A DNA stretch of 64,000 nt, from positions 3,100,001 through 3,164,000 of the forward strand of contig OZ244969.1 in NCBI GenBank assembly GCA_965222725.1, given 5' to 3'. The notes beneath the pieces were generated by a model. That model ran no database searches, was not told the origin of the DNA, and was given only the letters and a program-made list of their open reading frames with translations. Every line of letters begins with the position of its first letter. Within the stretch, counting starts at the first letter, position 1. Of this stretch, positions 54,941 to 62,857 are shown in pieces. The stretch comes from GCA-2748575 sp965222725 (GTDB lineage Bacteria; Pseudomonadota; Gammaproteobacteria; Pseudomonadales; Ketobacteraceae). The position numbers and the translations under genes were made by a program.

Positions 54941-56455
54941 GTGAGTTTAGATAGCTTACCCGACGACATAATCAGGCTGGATGACCTCAGTCCCAAAGAC
55001 GCCGGCTCGTTAATCAAGCCCGGCGACTGGAACGATCTGGTGACCAGTGTGCACGGCATAGGTACCGCATTGCAGGAATACATTGCCCAGGCCAACCAGC
55101 GCATGACGGATATAGAAAATATGCTCAACCCCCTGCCGGGCCGGGTGGATGATCTGGAAACCGCCGTAGGGGATTTAACCCAGCAGGTGCAGCCCTTACT
55201 GGATCGCTACATCGTTACCGTACGCACTCAAAAGCAGAATTACGCCATGGGTGAGCTGTGCGAGATTATTGCCGTGGTGCGTGATCTGCAGGGCAATGCG
55301 GTTACCAGTCGCCCCTGGATTGATTTTATGACTACCTGGGGGCAACTGCGGGCAGCAGCGGGGTTTCAAACGGATTTGAGCGCCAGTGGCGGCAGTATAT
55401 CGGTGCGCGCCAACAGCGACGGCATTGCCAGGGTGCTGGTAAAACCGGCACACACCGCCAACCTGAGCGAATCCCAGGAAGATCAGATGGCAGCTGCCAT
55501 GGAAACCACCTTGCCCGGTGGCATGTTCTTTTACCAGGCCATTATGAGTTCCCCCACGCCGGGCAGCGATGCGGCGCAACAGGCTTTTCAGGTAATGAAC
55601 CAGCAGTATGAAATTTCCCAGCAAAGCCCGGTGCAGCAATTTATTGATGAATACCATTTCTATCCGGATTACCAGGTCCACACACCCTGGACCCCCAGTT
55701 TCAGCAACTGGAAGCATTACCGCACCGTGGTGATGGCCATGGTGAAGGACGATAGCGATCCGCTAACGCCCGACACATCAAAAGGTTCCGCGTCCATTCA
55801 GGTACAGTTCCGTGACTGGATCGGCCCCTGGATTATTGATTATCTGGATGATTACGAAATCTATGTGCCGGGTATTATCGGTCTGTTGGAACCGCAGGTG
55901 GGCAGTGGCATCTTCCAGAATGACCTGGATATTGTTCATGATCTGGTGGAAGAAAACATCGGCGTGCTGGGTGCGGTAGGCCGGCAAAAGTATTACAACA
56001 GTGTGATTGATGCCATCGATCAGGTGGAAGTCACCGATCCGCCGCCTTACATGGCAGACTTCCGCAACTCCGTAAAATACGCCGTGTCCGTACAGCAAAT
56101 GCAGGAAAACCCCGGCGTTGCGGTTAAAGGCAATCTGGTGGGCAAAGCACCCGGTATGACTGCCATGACGGGCGCCGCCAAAAATGCCGCCGCCGCCAAA
56201 GACACCGCCGATTCTACCCTGAACACATACGAAACCCTGCAGGCGGAAAGCCGCGAAATGAACGACCGCATTATGGCACTGGACAGTGATCTGCAAATCA
56301 CCCATCAGCTCAGCAACAACATTAACAACGAGCTGTCGTCCATTGGCCAGAACGTGCTGAAGATCAATACCCTGGACCAGAACTCAGTACAGGGGCAGGT
56401 CAATTTGATTACTGCACAGATCGGCCAGATCAACGAAGTGTTGCGCAGGGGATAG
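54941..56455 (+). CDS. Tail fibre or baseplate appendage A (paralogue of next gene)
   Basis: 504 residues, GTG start with GAGG upstream. Order: short N-terminal baseplate-attachment region (IIRLDDLSPKDAGSLIKPGDWNDLVTSV), a coiled-coil segment, an Ig-like domain (ITVRTQKQNYAMGELCEIIAVVRDLQG in paraphrase, about residues 85-175), a domain with VQFRDWIGPWIIDYLDDYEIYVPG, and a long helical C-terminus. The Ig-like and RDW-x-x-W modules recur in the next protein. No enzyme motif seen. Confidence 0.62.
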   Translation: MSLDSLPDDIIRLDDLSPKDAGSLIKPGDWNDLVTSVHGIGTALQEYIAQANQRMTDIENMLNPLPGRVDDLETAVGDLTQQVQPLLDRYIVTVRTQKQNYAMGELCEIIAVVRDLQGNAVTSRPWIDFMTTWGQLRAAAGFQTDLSASGGSISVRANSDGIARVLVKPAHTANLSESQEDQMAAAMETTLPGGMFFYQAIMSSPTPGSDAAQQAFQVMNQQYEISQQSPVQQFIDEYHFYPDYQVHTPWTPSFSNWKHYRTVVMAMVKDDSDPLTPDTSKGSASIQVQFRDWIGPWIIDYLDDYEIYVPGIIGLLEPQVGSGIFQNDLDIVHDLVEENIGVLGAVGRQKYYNSVIDAIDQVEVTDPPPYMADFRNSVKYAVSVQQMQENPGVAVKGNLVGKAPGMTAMTGAAKNAAAAKDTADSTLNTYETLQAESREMNDRIMALDSDLQITHQLSNNINNELSSIGQNVLKINTLDQNSVQGQVNLITAQIGQINEVLRRG

Positions 56456-56466
56456 GCTGAGCATTT

Positions 56467-58299
56467 ATGGCTGAAATCTACCTTACACCCGCGGATATCA
56501 GTGCCAGTGACACTCGCATTGTGCTGGCATTTTTAAATTCCATGCAAACGGCAGAGGAAGTAGCCACCCGTGTGGAAATTCCCGATGAACTGGATATTGG
56601 TGTAAGGCTGGGGCAGCGCATACTGGATGCCCGGCAACAGCTGGGCGGAAGTTTCAGTAACCTGCAGCAATTAATGGACGTGCCACTAATCGGCCCGGAA
56701 CGCTTTACCGAAGTGGTCACCGAAGCACTGGATAAATCCGCCCTGGATATTCTGAGTCGCAACACCCGTAACCGGGAGCTGAGTCAGGTGGCCGGCATCG
56801 GTTCACAGATTGATGCCTTAAAAGCCTCCCTCAGCCAACTGGAGCACTTAAGCCCTAATCGTTACCGCATTGAACTGAAAGCCCTGGACACTACCCCCTA
56901 CCTGGGTGAAGTGATCCGTATCCGCATAAGGGTGTGGGATCGCATCGCCAGAAAATACAAAGCCAACCTGCCCCTGACCATAGAAACCAACTGGGGCAAT
57001 TTGCGCTGGGCCAAAGGCCTGCAGGTAAAACAGGGTGCCGTGCTGAATAGCCGAACCAGTGTAAGTGGTGAACTGGTTTGCGAACTCTACACGCCCACCA
57101 TAGAACCCCTAACGGTACCGCAGCAAACGGAGCTGTCCCTGGCATTGGGCAAGCTCAGTCATAGTGCCGATGTGCCCAGTCAGGCGCGGGAAAGCTTTCA
57201 GCAGTTAACGGCACTGTATCAACACCCGCTGAACGTGGACCTGCGTAAGGCCATGGACATTCACTACAAAAGCCGGCAGGACAGAGTCGCGGAATCCATT
57301 AATCTGCCGTCCGCCATTTATCAGTGGGTTTATGAACATGCTCTGGTGCGGGTGTACGCCCACCCGCAGGAACCGCAAGAACAACACACGGTAATTTCCA
57401 TGGCCGCATTAACAGTGGAATACCGTGACTGGCTGTCGCCCTGGTATGACCTGTACAAAAACGATCTGATTGAAAGCCAGGAACTGCAAACCGGCCTGAA
57501 CCAGGCGCTGGGCTACAGCGAAAAGGAACAAGGTGTGGTGGGGCACATGGTGTCGTCACTCCACAGTTTTATTGCCCGTCAAAACGGCCTGGTGGGTGCC
57601 CGCATCAGTCAACAAGCAGGTAAAGAAGTGGTTACCCGGTTGCTCAGTCAGGAGCGCGATACCCTGTCCAACGGCACCAGGGAAACCCTGTACACAGTAC
57701 TCAATCAGGCACCCACCACCATCACCCCGGCCAGTAAAGGCAGTGTGGGCATTGCCAATGAAGTGGCCCTGGATGTGGGCAGAAACGAAGGCATCTACGA
57801 TGCATTGGGGGACCTGAGCAATGTCACCGGCATGCTGGGCAATTTGCAAAACTCGTTTGCCGGCATCGATTCCCGCGTGGAAAACCTGGAAGACGTCACC
57901 GCCAATGTGAACTTTGATCAGCTAACGGCAGACATTGCCAGTTTCCATAATAACTATCAGAACTTTACCAACGAATACGCGCAGTTCAATCAGGACTTTG
58001 CCACCTTTGAGAACGAGTATCAGACCTTCAATACCGACTTTAATAACTTCAACACCAACTATGCCGACTTCAACAACAACTACGGCACCTGGCAGAACGA
58101 CTTTACTGACTTTCAGGACAGCCTGGCCGACTTTAATGTGGCCAAGGATCAGCTTATCCAGAATGTTACCGTGGGCGTGAACGATGCCCTGCGGACTATT
58201 GAAGCCAATGTCTCCGGCACCACCGGCACATCGGTGGCCATCAATCCCATTGAAAACGTGAACATCGGCCGCAACATTAACCGGCCGGGCAGGGGCTGA
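56467..58299 (+). CDS. Tail fibre or baseplate appendage B with aromatic heptad repeats
   Basis: 610 residues. The N-terminus carries a helix-hairpin-helix-like segment (ILDARQQLGGSFSNLQQLMDVPLIGPERFTEVV). An Ig-like domain (YLGEVIRIRIRVWDRIARKYKANLPLTI) and a VEYRDWLSPWYDLY module match the preceding protein. Residues about 493-556 are eight or so perfect heptads of the form x-F-x-x-x-(F/Y)-x, rich in Asn/Asp (for example QFNQDFATFENEY), predicted to make an aromatic-core coiled coil or fibre shaft. C-terminus is Asn/Gly/Thr-rich. Likely trimeric fibre; inference. Confidence 0.65.
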   Translation: MAEIYLTPADISASDTRIVLAFLNSMQTAEEVATRVEIPDELDIGVRLGQRILDARQQLGGSFSNLQQLMDVPLIGPERFTEVVTEALDKSALDILSRNTRNRELSQVAGIGSQIDALKASLSQLEHLSPNRYRIELKALDTTPYLGEVIRIRIRVWDRIARKYKANLPLTIETNWGNLRWAKGLQVKQGAVLNSRTSVSGELVCELYTPTIEPLTVPQQTELSLALGKLSHSADVPSQARESFQQLTALYQHPLNVDLRKAMDIHYKSRQDRVAESINLPSAIYQWVYEHALVRVYAHPQEPQEQHTVISMAALTVEYRDWLSPWYDLYKNDLIESQELQTGLNQALGYSEKEQGVVGHMVSSLHSFIARQNGLVGARISQQAGKEVVTRLLSQERDTLSNGTRETLYTVLNQAPTTITPASKGSVGIANEVALDVGRNEGIYDALGDLSNVTGMLGNLQNSFAGIDSRVENLEDVTANVNFDQLTADIASFHNNYQNFTNEYAQFNQDFATFENEYQTFNTDFNNFNTNYADFNNNYGTWQNDFTDFQDSLADFNVAKDQLIQNVTVGVNDALRTIEANVSGTTGTSVAINPIENVNIGRNINRPGRG

Positions 58300-58301
58300 T
58301 C

Positions 58302-60074
58302 ATGAATATCACCAAGCTCTATCATGAAGCCAGCGAGGGCAACAGCGGACTGACCGAAGGCACTACCATCAACATCGATACCCCCACGGATATTAATGGC
58401 CGCACCGGCTACCGCCGTGTTTATTACCTGCGGTTCAAGTTCGACAGTTACGCCAACGCCATACGCCTGCACACCGAGAGCAGCAAACTGGAATCCCGGT
58501 TTGATCATTACCTTTTGCACCTGACCGAGCATAACGACACCTTTCAAACCGGCGACTGGCAGATCGCAGAAGAAAACGCCCTGGTAAAAGTGCACCTGAC
58601 CCACCCCTGGCGCCTGAACAAGGTCAAAACCTGGGACTACCGCGGCATGGATATACTGCGCCTGGACGGCGACGCCCTGAGCCCCGAGCCCACCATTAAA
58701 GCCAATGCGAACAGCACCATAGCGGCGGAATTTATTGGCCAGGATTTTGCGATCCGCAAAAAAACGACCTACAGCCCGAACGAAACCACCCCGGCGGCGG
58801 CCCAGGCCAACAACACGATTGCGAAAGGCAATGCCATGGCAGAAGAATCTGTTATGGCCCTGTCGATTGGGTCGGGAGGTGGGCCCAATGTGTCCATCGA
58901 CGATATCACCATGGAAGACAATCTGGGCGCGGATGTATCCGTCGCCGTTATTCCCGCACATGGCATTAACTGGATTCAACTGAAAAGCTACCCCACCGGC
59001 CCCCGGATCAGCATAGGCCAGATCAACCAGATACCAGATGAAAACACCCAATGGCAAACCCTGTGGAACGAACCCGGCGAACACCGCAATGCTGTGTGGC
59101 AACCGCAAAGCAAAGCCAAAGAGCTACTACAGCAATTGCAAACTCAGCTGGACCGCTATTTTGAACAGGCAAAAAGCGAAGGCACTCCTGTTACGAGCGA
59201 CCTCTTTATACCCGTGGCCATTGAATCCGACATGCCCGCGACATTCCGTTTCGGCGACCTGGAAATAAACTATAGCCTGCTGAAAAATCAATGGGATCAC
59301 TGGACCGAAGAACAGAAATCCGCCGGCAAGGAAACTCTACAGTTTAACGGCGGCACCCTGCACAGCCACCCGTTAAAACTGATGTTCCCCCCCGGTGCCA
59401 GTGTGAACAAAGCGTTAATCCACCTGGGCACTGATATCAGCGAAACCTCCGGCTTTGCCGCCGGGGTGCTGAGTGCCGACCTGCAACAAGCCAAAGGAGT
59501 TCACGCCACACAAGGCGCCACCATCGCCAAACGGCTGGATATGGCACAGGCACAACAGGTTAATCAGGTGGCTGTGGCCGTATTACCGGTAACCGAACAA
59601 AGCAGCCTGAAAATCACCATCACCGAAGACCAGAATGGCAAACCCAAAGGCGCAGTACTCGCAGAAGCCAAAGTACAACTCCACCAGAGCAACGGCAGGC
59701 AGTGGCTGGTAACAAAACTTGATAACTCAATACTGCTGGACGCCAAACAATACTGGCTCACACTGTCCTGCATGGATGGCAGCCAGATCTGGCTGGGCAA
59801 CAACACACAGGGCAACGCCACCAGCGAACAAAACGGCAAACTTCAAGCAATCCCCAATATCCAGCTATTGGGTGAACTGGGGCACAGCCTGCCGGCGAGT
59901 CAAAACACAGCAATCGGTAACCTGACGTTTAAATTCGATAACAACCTGCAGCCCATCAGCGGAGATAAGGTGGACGCCACCAGCTTGTTTGCGACAGTGC
60001 CCACTGCGATTCAGCTGCTTAGCGGGGAGCAGGGGGGGATTGTTTTATATTCGCCAGAGATTGAGTATTCATAA
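58302..60074 (+). CDS. Last tail-operon protein, possible receptor-binding fibre tip
   Basis: 590 residues, no recognised family. N-terminal YYLRFKFDSYANAIRLHTESSKLESRFDHYLLHL, a beta-rich middle, SLAGSGGGP-like Gly/Ser linker near residue 190, an alpha-helical linker, and a C-terminal half with beta sheet pattern (LKITITEDQNGKPKGAVLAEAKVQLHQ, QYWLTLSCMDGSQIWLGN), reminiscent of carbohydrate-binding sandwiches. It ends 21 bp before the convergent intI stop. Position suggests the receptor-binding component. Confidence in function is low. Confidence 0.55.
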   Translation: MNITKLYHEASEGNSGLTEGTTINIDTPTDINGRTGYRRVYYLRFKFDSYANAIRLHTESSKLESRFDHYLLHLTEHNDTFQTGDWQIAEENALVKVHLTHPWRLNKVKTWDYRGMDILRLDGDALSPEPTIKANANSTIAAEFIGQDFAIRKKTTYSPNETTPAAAQANNTIAKGNAMAEESVMALSIGSGGGPNVSIDDITMEDNLGADVSVAVIPAHGINWIQLKSYPTGPRISIGQINQIPDENTQWQTLWNEPGEHRNAVWQPQSKAKELLQQLQTQLDRYFEQAKSEGTPVTSDLFIPVAIESDMPATFRFGDLEINYSLLKNQWDHWTEEQKSAGKETLQFNGGTLHSHPLKLMFPPGASVNKALIHLGTDISETSGFAAGVLSADLQQAKGVHATQGATIAKRLDMAQAQQVNQVAVAVLPVTEQSSLKITITEDQNGKPKGAVLAEAKVQLHQSNGRQWLVTKLDNSILLDAKQYWLTLSCMDGSQIWLGNNTQGNATSEQNGKLQAIPNIQLLGELGHSLPASQNTAIGNLTFKFDNNLQPISGDKVDATSLFATVPTAIQLLSGEQGGIVLYSPEIEYS

Positions 60075-60095
60075 ACCGTTAGTACTATTACCCGG

Positions 60096-61091
60096 TCAGG
60101 CATCAATAGGGCTGATAATACCTTTGCCACCTTTTTTGACCACATGGGTGTAGATTTCAGTTGTTTCTACATCAGAGTGCCCCAAAAGCTCCTGAATAGT
60201 TCGCAGATCATAGCCACTTTCCAGCAGGCGTGTTGCAAATGAATGCCGGAATGTATGGCTACTGGCCATCTTATTGATACGGCTGGCTACAACAGCCTTT
60301 TTAATCGCCTTCTGTACCGTTCTTGAATGTAGGTGGTGGCGGCGCTTCACTCCTGACTGCGGATCAACTGATATACCCACAGACGGAAATACATACTGCC
60401 ACGCCAGGCTTTTGGCAGCTGAGGGATACTTCCTACCCAGCGCGTTTGGCATGTAAACTTCCCCATATCCACTTTTTAAGTCTAGTTGGTGAAGTTCGGC
60501 AACTCGCTGGATCTGTGCCTCCAGCTCGGCTTTAATTGATGCCGGAAGAACGGTAAACCGTTGCTTGTTCCCCTTGCCCTGCATCACAAGGATTTGATTC
60601 ATGCCGAAGTCGATGTCCTTTACTCTGAGAGAAAGGCATTCGTTCAGACGGAGGCCGGAGCCATACAAAATTCTGGCAATGAGTGAATGAGGATGATCCA
60701 GATGGGAGATTACCTTATGGGCCTCTTCACTTGTGAAAACAACCGGAATCTTTGGGCTTCGTTTAGAGGCCTTAAAGCTTAGCTGCCCTAATTCCTGCTG
60801 CAGGAACTGATTGTACAGGAAAGATAGCGCATTCAGCGCCACAGCCTGAGTAGAAGGGGAGCAGTTAAGGTTGACTGACAAGTGGTTAAGAAAGGCGTTT
60901 ACTTCATTTGGGCCCATGTCCTTCGGGTGTCGCTTATTGTGAAAGTAAATATAGCGCTTGATCCAAAAAATATAGGTCTTCTCGGTTTTCCAGCTCTTGT
61001 TCTGGCTGCGCATCAGAATGCGTAACCGCTGGATAATGCCCGGCTGTTCATATCTGATGTTGACTGGAATGTCGTCCATGGGATTATGCAT
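60096..61091 (-). CDS. intI: Integron integrase IntI (tyrosine recombinase)
   Basis: 331 residues. Tyrosine-recombinase core: YGSGLRLNECLSLRVKDIDF (first Arg), HTFRHSFATRLLESGYDLRTIQELLGHSDVETTEIYTHV (His-x-x-Arg, His and catalytic Tyr). The diagnostic IntI extra domain is present between these boxes: LGRKYPSAAKSLAWQYVFPS...SGVKRRHHLHSRTVQKAIKKAV, parallel to IntI1. It inserts and excises gene cassettes between attI and attC. RBS AAGGAAG upstream. It is transcribed away from the array, as in all mobile and chromosomal integrons. Confidence 0.96.
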   Translation of the reverse strand: MHNPMDDIPVNIRYEQPGIIQRLRILMRSQNKSWKTEKTYIFWIKRYIYFHNKRHPKDMGPNEVNAFLNHLSVNLNCSPSTQAVALNALSFLYNQFLQQELGQLSFKASKRSPKIPVVFTSEEAHKVISHLDHPHSLIARILYGSGLRLNECLSLRVKDIDFGMNQILVMQGKGNKQRFTVLPASIKAELEAQIQRVAELHQLDLKSGYGEVYMPNALGRKYPSAAKSLAWQYVFPSVGISVDPQSGVKRRHHLHSRTVQKAIKKAVVASRINKMASSHTFRHSFATRLLESGYDLRTIQELLGHSDVETTEIYTHVVKKGGKGIISPIDA

Positions 61092-61112
61092 ATTAGCTTC
61101 CTTACCGTAATG

Positions 61113-61128
61113 CTGTATGTATATACAG
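61113..61128. promoter_or_regulatory. LexA (SOS) box upstream of intI
   Basis: CTGTATGTATATACAG fits CTG-N10-CAG and is close to the gammaproteobacterial LexA consensus. It overlaps the -10 of the intI promoter on the minus strand. SOS control of integron integrases is established in class 1 and Vibrio integrons. Confidence 0.88.
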
Positions 61129-61155
61129 TTTATTCTGGCTCGACTTTTAATGCAA
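61127..61155 (-). promoter_or_regulatory. Putative intI promoter
   Basis: On the minus strand, TTGCAT (61155-61150) and TAAACT (61132-61127) are separated by 17 bp. The -10 runs straight into the LexA box, which would let LexA block RNA polymerase. Confidence 0.7.
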
Positions 61156-61158
61156 GCC

Positions 61159-61355
61159 GGTATATTTTGATAGTGCGAACAAGCTCATAAGTTGTTGTTT
61201 TTATTGGAATTAAAAAAGGCATCTGACGGTTCGGTATATTAGTTCGGTATATTGATTCGTATAATTCTGGAGGATGGCATAAGTTGTTGATTAAAATAGG
61301 TATATTTATTTGGTTGATATAAAATATGCGCACAAATAACATGGCAAAATATACC
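61159..61355. repeat. Reiterated GGTATATT motifs in the attI region
   Basis: GGTATATT occurs at 61159-61166, 61233-61240, 61246-61253 and 61299-61306, with a degenerate copy in ATTCGTATAATT at 61255-61266 and an inverted copy AATATACC at 61348-61355. The middle two are part of a 13-bp tandem GTTCGGTATATT(A/G). They may be IntI direct-repeat binding sites of attI or operators for cassette transcription. Confidence 0.7.
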
Positions 61356-61381
61356 GAAGTTCGTAGAATAAACTGTTAGGC
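61348..61381 (+). other. attI recombination site (core GTTAGGC)
   Basis: The sequence ends in AAACTGTTAGGC just before the first cassette. GTTAGGC (61375-61381) is the canonical attI core; crossover is expected between G61375 and T61376. It resembles the 3' end of attI1 (AAAGTTAGGC). The upstream boundary is approximate. Confidence 0.85.
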
Positions 61382-61388
61382 AACACCA

Positions 61389-61964
61389 ATGGTTCAAGCA
61401 ATGGAATTGATAATTAAGTTACTTGATGTAATCGCGTGGCCCATTGTTGCGGTCATTGTCGTGTTCTCTCTTAAGTCAGAGATTAAAGGCATTATTCCTC
61501 TTATCAAACGCCTTAAAATTGGGCCTTTGGAAGCAGATTTTGAGCAGAAAGTTCTGAATACCTCGGAAAAATATGAGCCTAGCCTGGACTCCATTACGGT
61601 AGAGTCCGATGATTTCCCAACAGAAGAAAATCTATCTCGGCTTGTTTCTATTAATCCACGTGGAGCCATAATGGAAGCTTGGCTTGAATTGGAAAAATCA
61701 CTGAAGCAAGCAGTAGTCCATAAAGCTGGCTCTCCAGTTCCTGATGTCTCTACCTCATACAAAATCGTACAAGCTTTGCGAGCACAAAATATCTTCAACG
61801 AGGAAGAAGTTGATTTAATTAATGAGTTGCGTGGCCTCCGAAACCAGGCTGCTCACTTAAGCGAGTTTCACCCCACAGAAGCATCAGCGTTTATGTTTAT
61901 GCAAATGGCCAAAAAGCTTGAATCAAGAGCTAAGTCTATTGCGTCTGGTGGCACAAATGCCTAA
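61389..61964 (+). CDS. Cassette 1: membrane-anchored HEPN/DUF4145-like protein
   Basis: 191 residues. N-terminal TM helix (VIAWPIVAVIVVFSL), then a cytoplasmic helical domain. Near the C-terminus LRNQAAHLSEF contains R151-x4-H156, the RX4H motif of HEPN domains and DUF4145-like proteins. HEPN proteins are frequently RNases in toxin or defence systems; activity here is inference. It starts 8 bp after attI and its stop overlaps attC1, as a normal integron cassette. Confidence 0.72.
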   Translation: MVQAMELIIKLLDVIAWPIVAVIVVFSLKSEIKGIIPLIKRLKIGPLEADFEQKVLNTSEKYEPSLDSITVESDDFPTEENLSRLVSINPRGAIMEAWLELEKSLKQAVVHKAGSPVPDVSTSYKIVQALRAQNIFNEEEVDLINELRGLRNQAAHLSEFHPTEASAFMFMQMAKKLESRAKSIASGGTNA

Positions 61965-62054
61965 CAAGCTAATCAACGCCCGCCAGCAAGCTGGCTCGGA
62001 CCTCCACTCCGGCGCTTCGCGCCTGCGTTACGGCCCGTTATTAGGGCGTTATAC
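61959..62054 (+). other. attC site 1
   Basis: GCCTAAC (61959-61965, includes the cassette 1 stop) and GTTATAC (62048-62054) form the outer core sites. The 96-bp interval has partly complementary inner arms (CTAAT-c-AACG against CGTTATTAG, with an extrahelical C). Larger than the next two sites. Confidence 0.8.
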
Positions 62055-62063
62055 GGTGAGTGG

Positions 62064-62777
62064 ATGAAGGTTACACAGCTCAAAGATCATCAGTTGCTTA
62101 AGCTAGCTTCAGAACTAAGCAGGGAGTATATTTTAAAATGTGACCCTGTGAATTCCGAAAGTGATCCTTACGCGACTAAGAAACAAAGTTATGGGATTGA
62201 AGTTTTTTTGTCTGTCGGAAATATAATAAGTTGTATTGATCAGCTCTATTTCTGTATTGACCTTCTTTCAGGTTATAGAGCTAATAGTACGCCAGAAAAA
62301 ATGAATAGGTATGATTATATAGTTTTTGGGATTGAGAACTATTATTTGCGTCTTACATCAGTATTCGACAGAAGCCTTCGGCTTGCAAACGTAATCTTTC
62401 AGATCGGGTTACCAGAACGAGAGTGTAATAATAGTACAATCGTCAAAAATTCACATATAAAAGGCACACAAGTGGGTGCGGCTCTTAAAGAACTAGATAA
62501 ATTTACTGGCCCATTCCGTTTTCATAGAAATACTGTTGCGCACCAAGGTACCTATTCTGAACGGGATCTTGATTGGTTGGGATCAATGTACTATTTAGTC
62601 GAAGAAGATGGTGATTTAAAAAACTATAAGTACAGCGTCAAAAGTCAAACTGACAATTATATCATGAGTAAAAAAGATGAGTTCAAAGAATCCATAACTA
62701 ACATTGAGGGGCTAGTAAACGTGTACTTTGACGCATTATTAGTAAGCTTCGAATCAAAATTAAGAGCATTCGTATAA
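62064..62777 (+). CDS. Cassette 2: HEPN-like protein (Cthe_2314-type)
   Basis: 237 residues, mainly helical, no signal or TM. RNTVAH gives R155-x4-H160 in FHRNTVAHQGTYSERDLDWL, again RX4H. The helical context (SVGNIISCIDQLYFCIDLL, YYLRLTSVFDRSLRLANVI) fits Cthe_2314-like HEPN proteins. Possibly an RNase-type defence or toxin protein; not shown. Its stop codon lies inside attC2. Very AT-rich compared with the core genome, as common in cassettes. Confidence 0.7.
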   Translation: MKVTQLKDHQLLKLASELSREYILKCDPVNSESDPYATKKQSYGIEVFLSVGNIISCIDQLYFCIDLLSGYRANSTPEKMNRYDYIVFGIENYYLRLTSVFDRSLRLANVIFQIGLPERECNNSTIVKNSHIKGTQVGAALKELDKFTGPFRFHRNTVAHQGTYSERDLDWLGSMYYLVEEDGDLKNYKYSVKSQTDNYIMSKKDEFKESITNIEGLVNVYFDALLVSFESKLRAFV

Positions 62778-62827
62778 CAAATTGCTCAAATTGACGCCTG
62801 GCGGCGCAATTTAGCAACGCGTTATGG
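62772..62827 (+). other. attC site 2
   Basis: GTATAAC (62772-62778) and GTTATGG (62821-62827). The inner arms TTGCT-c-AAATTG-a-CGCC and GGCGCAATTTAGCAA pair exactly except for two extrahelical bases, the structural hallmark of a functional attC; the loop is TGGC. Confidence 0.92.
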
Positions 62828-62857
62828 GATGCGCAGGTAGGATAACCACGAATCACT

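Noticed and set aside
36782..60074. Intact prophage
   Set aside because: No integrase of phage type, repressor, replication, terminase, portal, capsid, head-tail connector or lysis gene occurs; the flanking IntI is an integron integrase. Only tail morphogenesis genes are present.
61284..61323. Pc cassette promoter in attI
   Set aside because: TATAAA at 61318 and TATAAT at 61259 exist, but no -35 box at 16-18 bp spacing; left unannotated.
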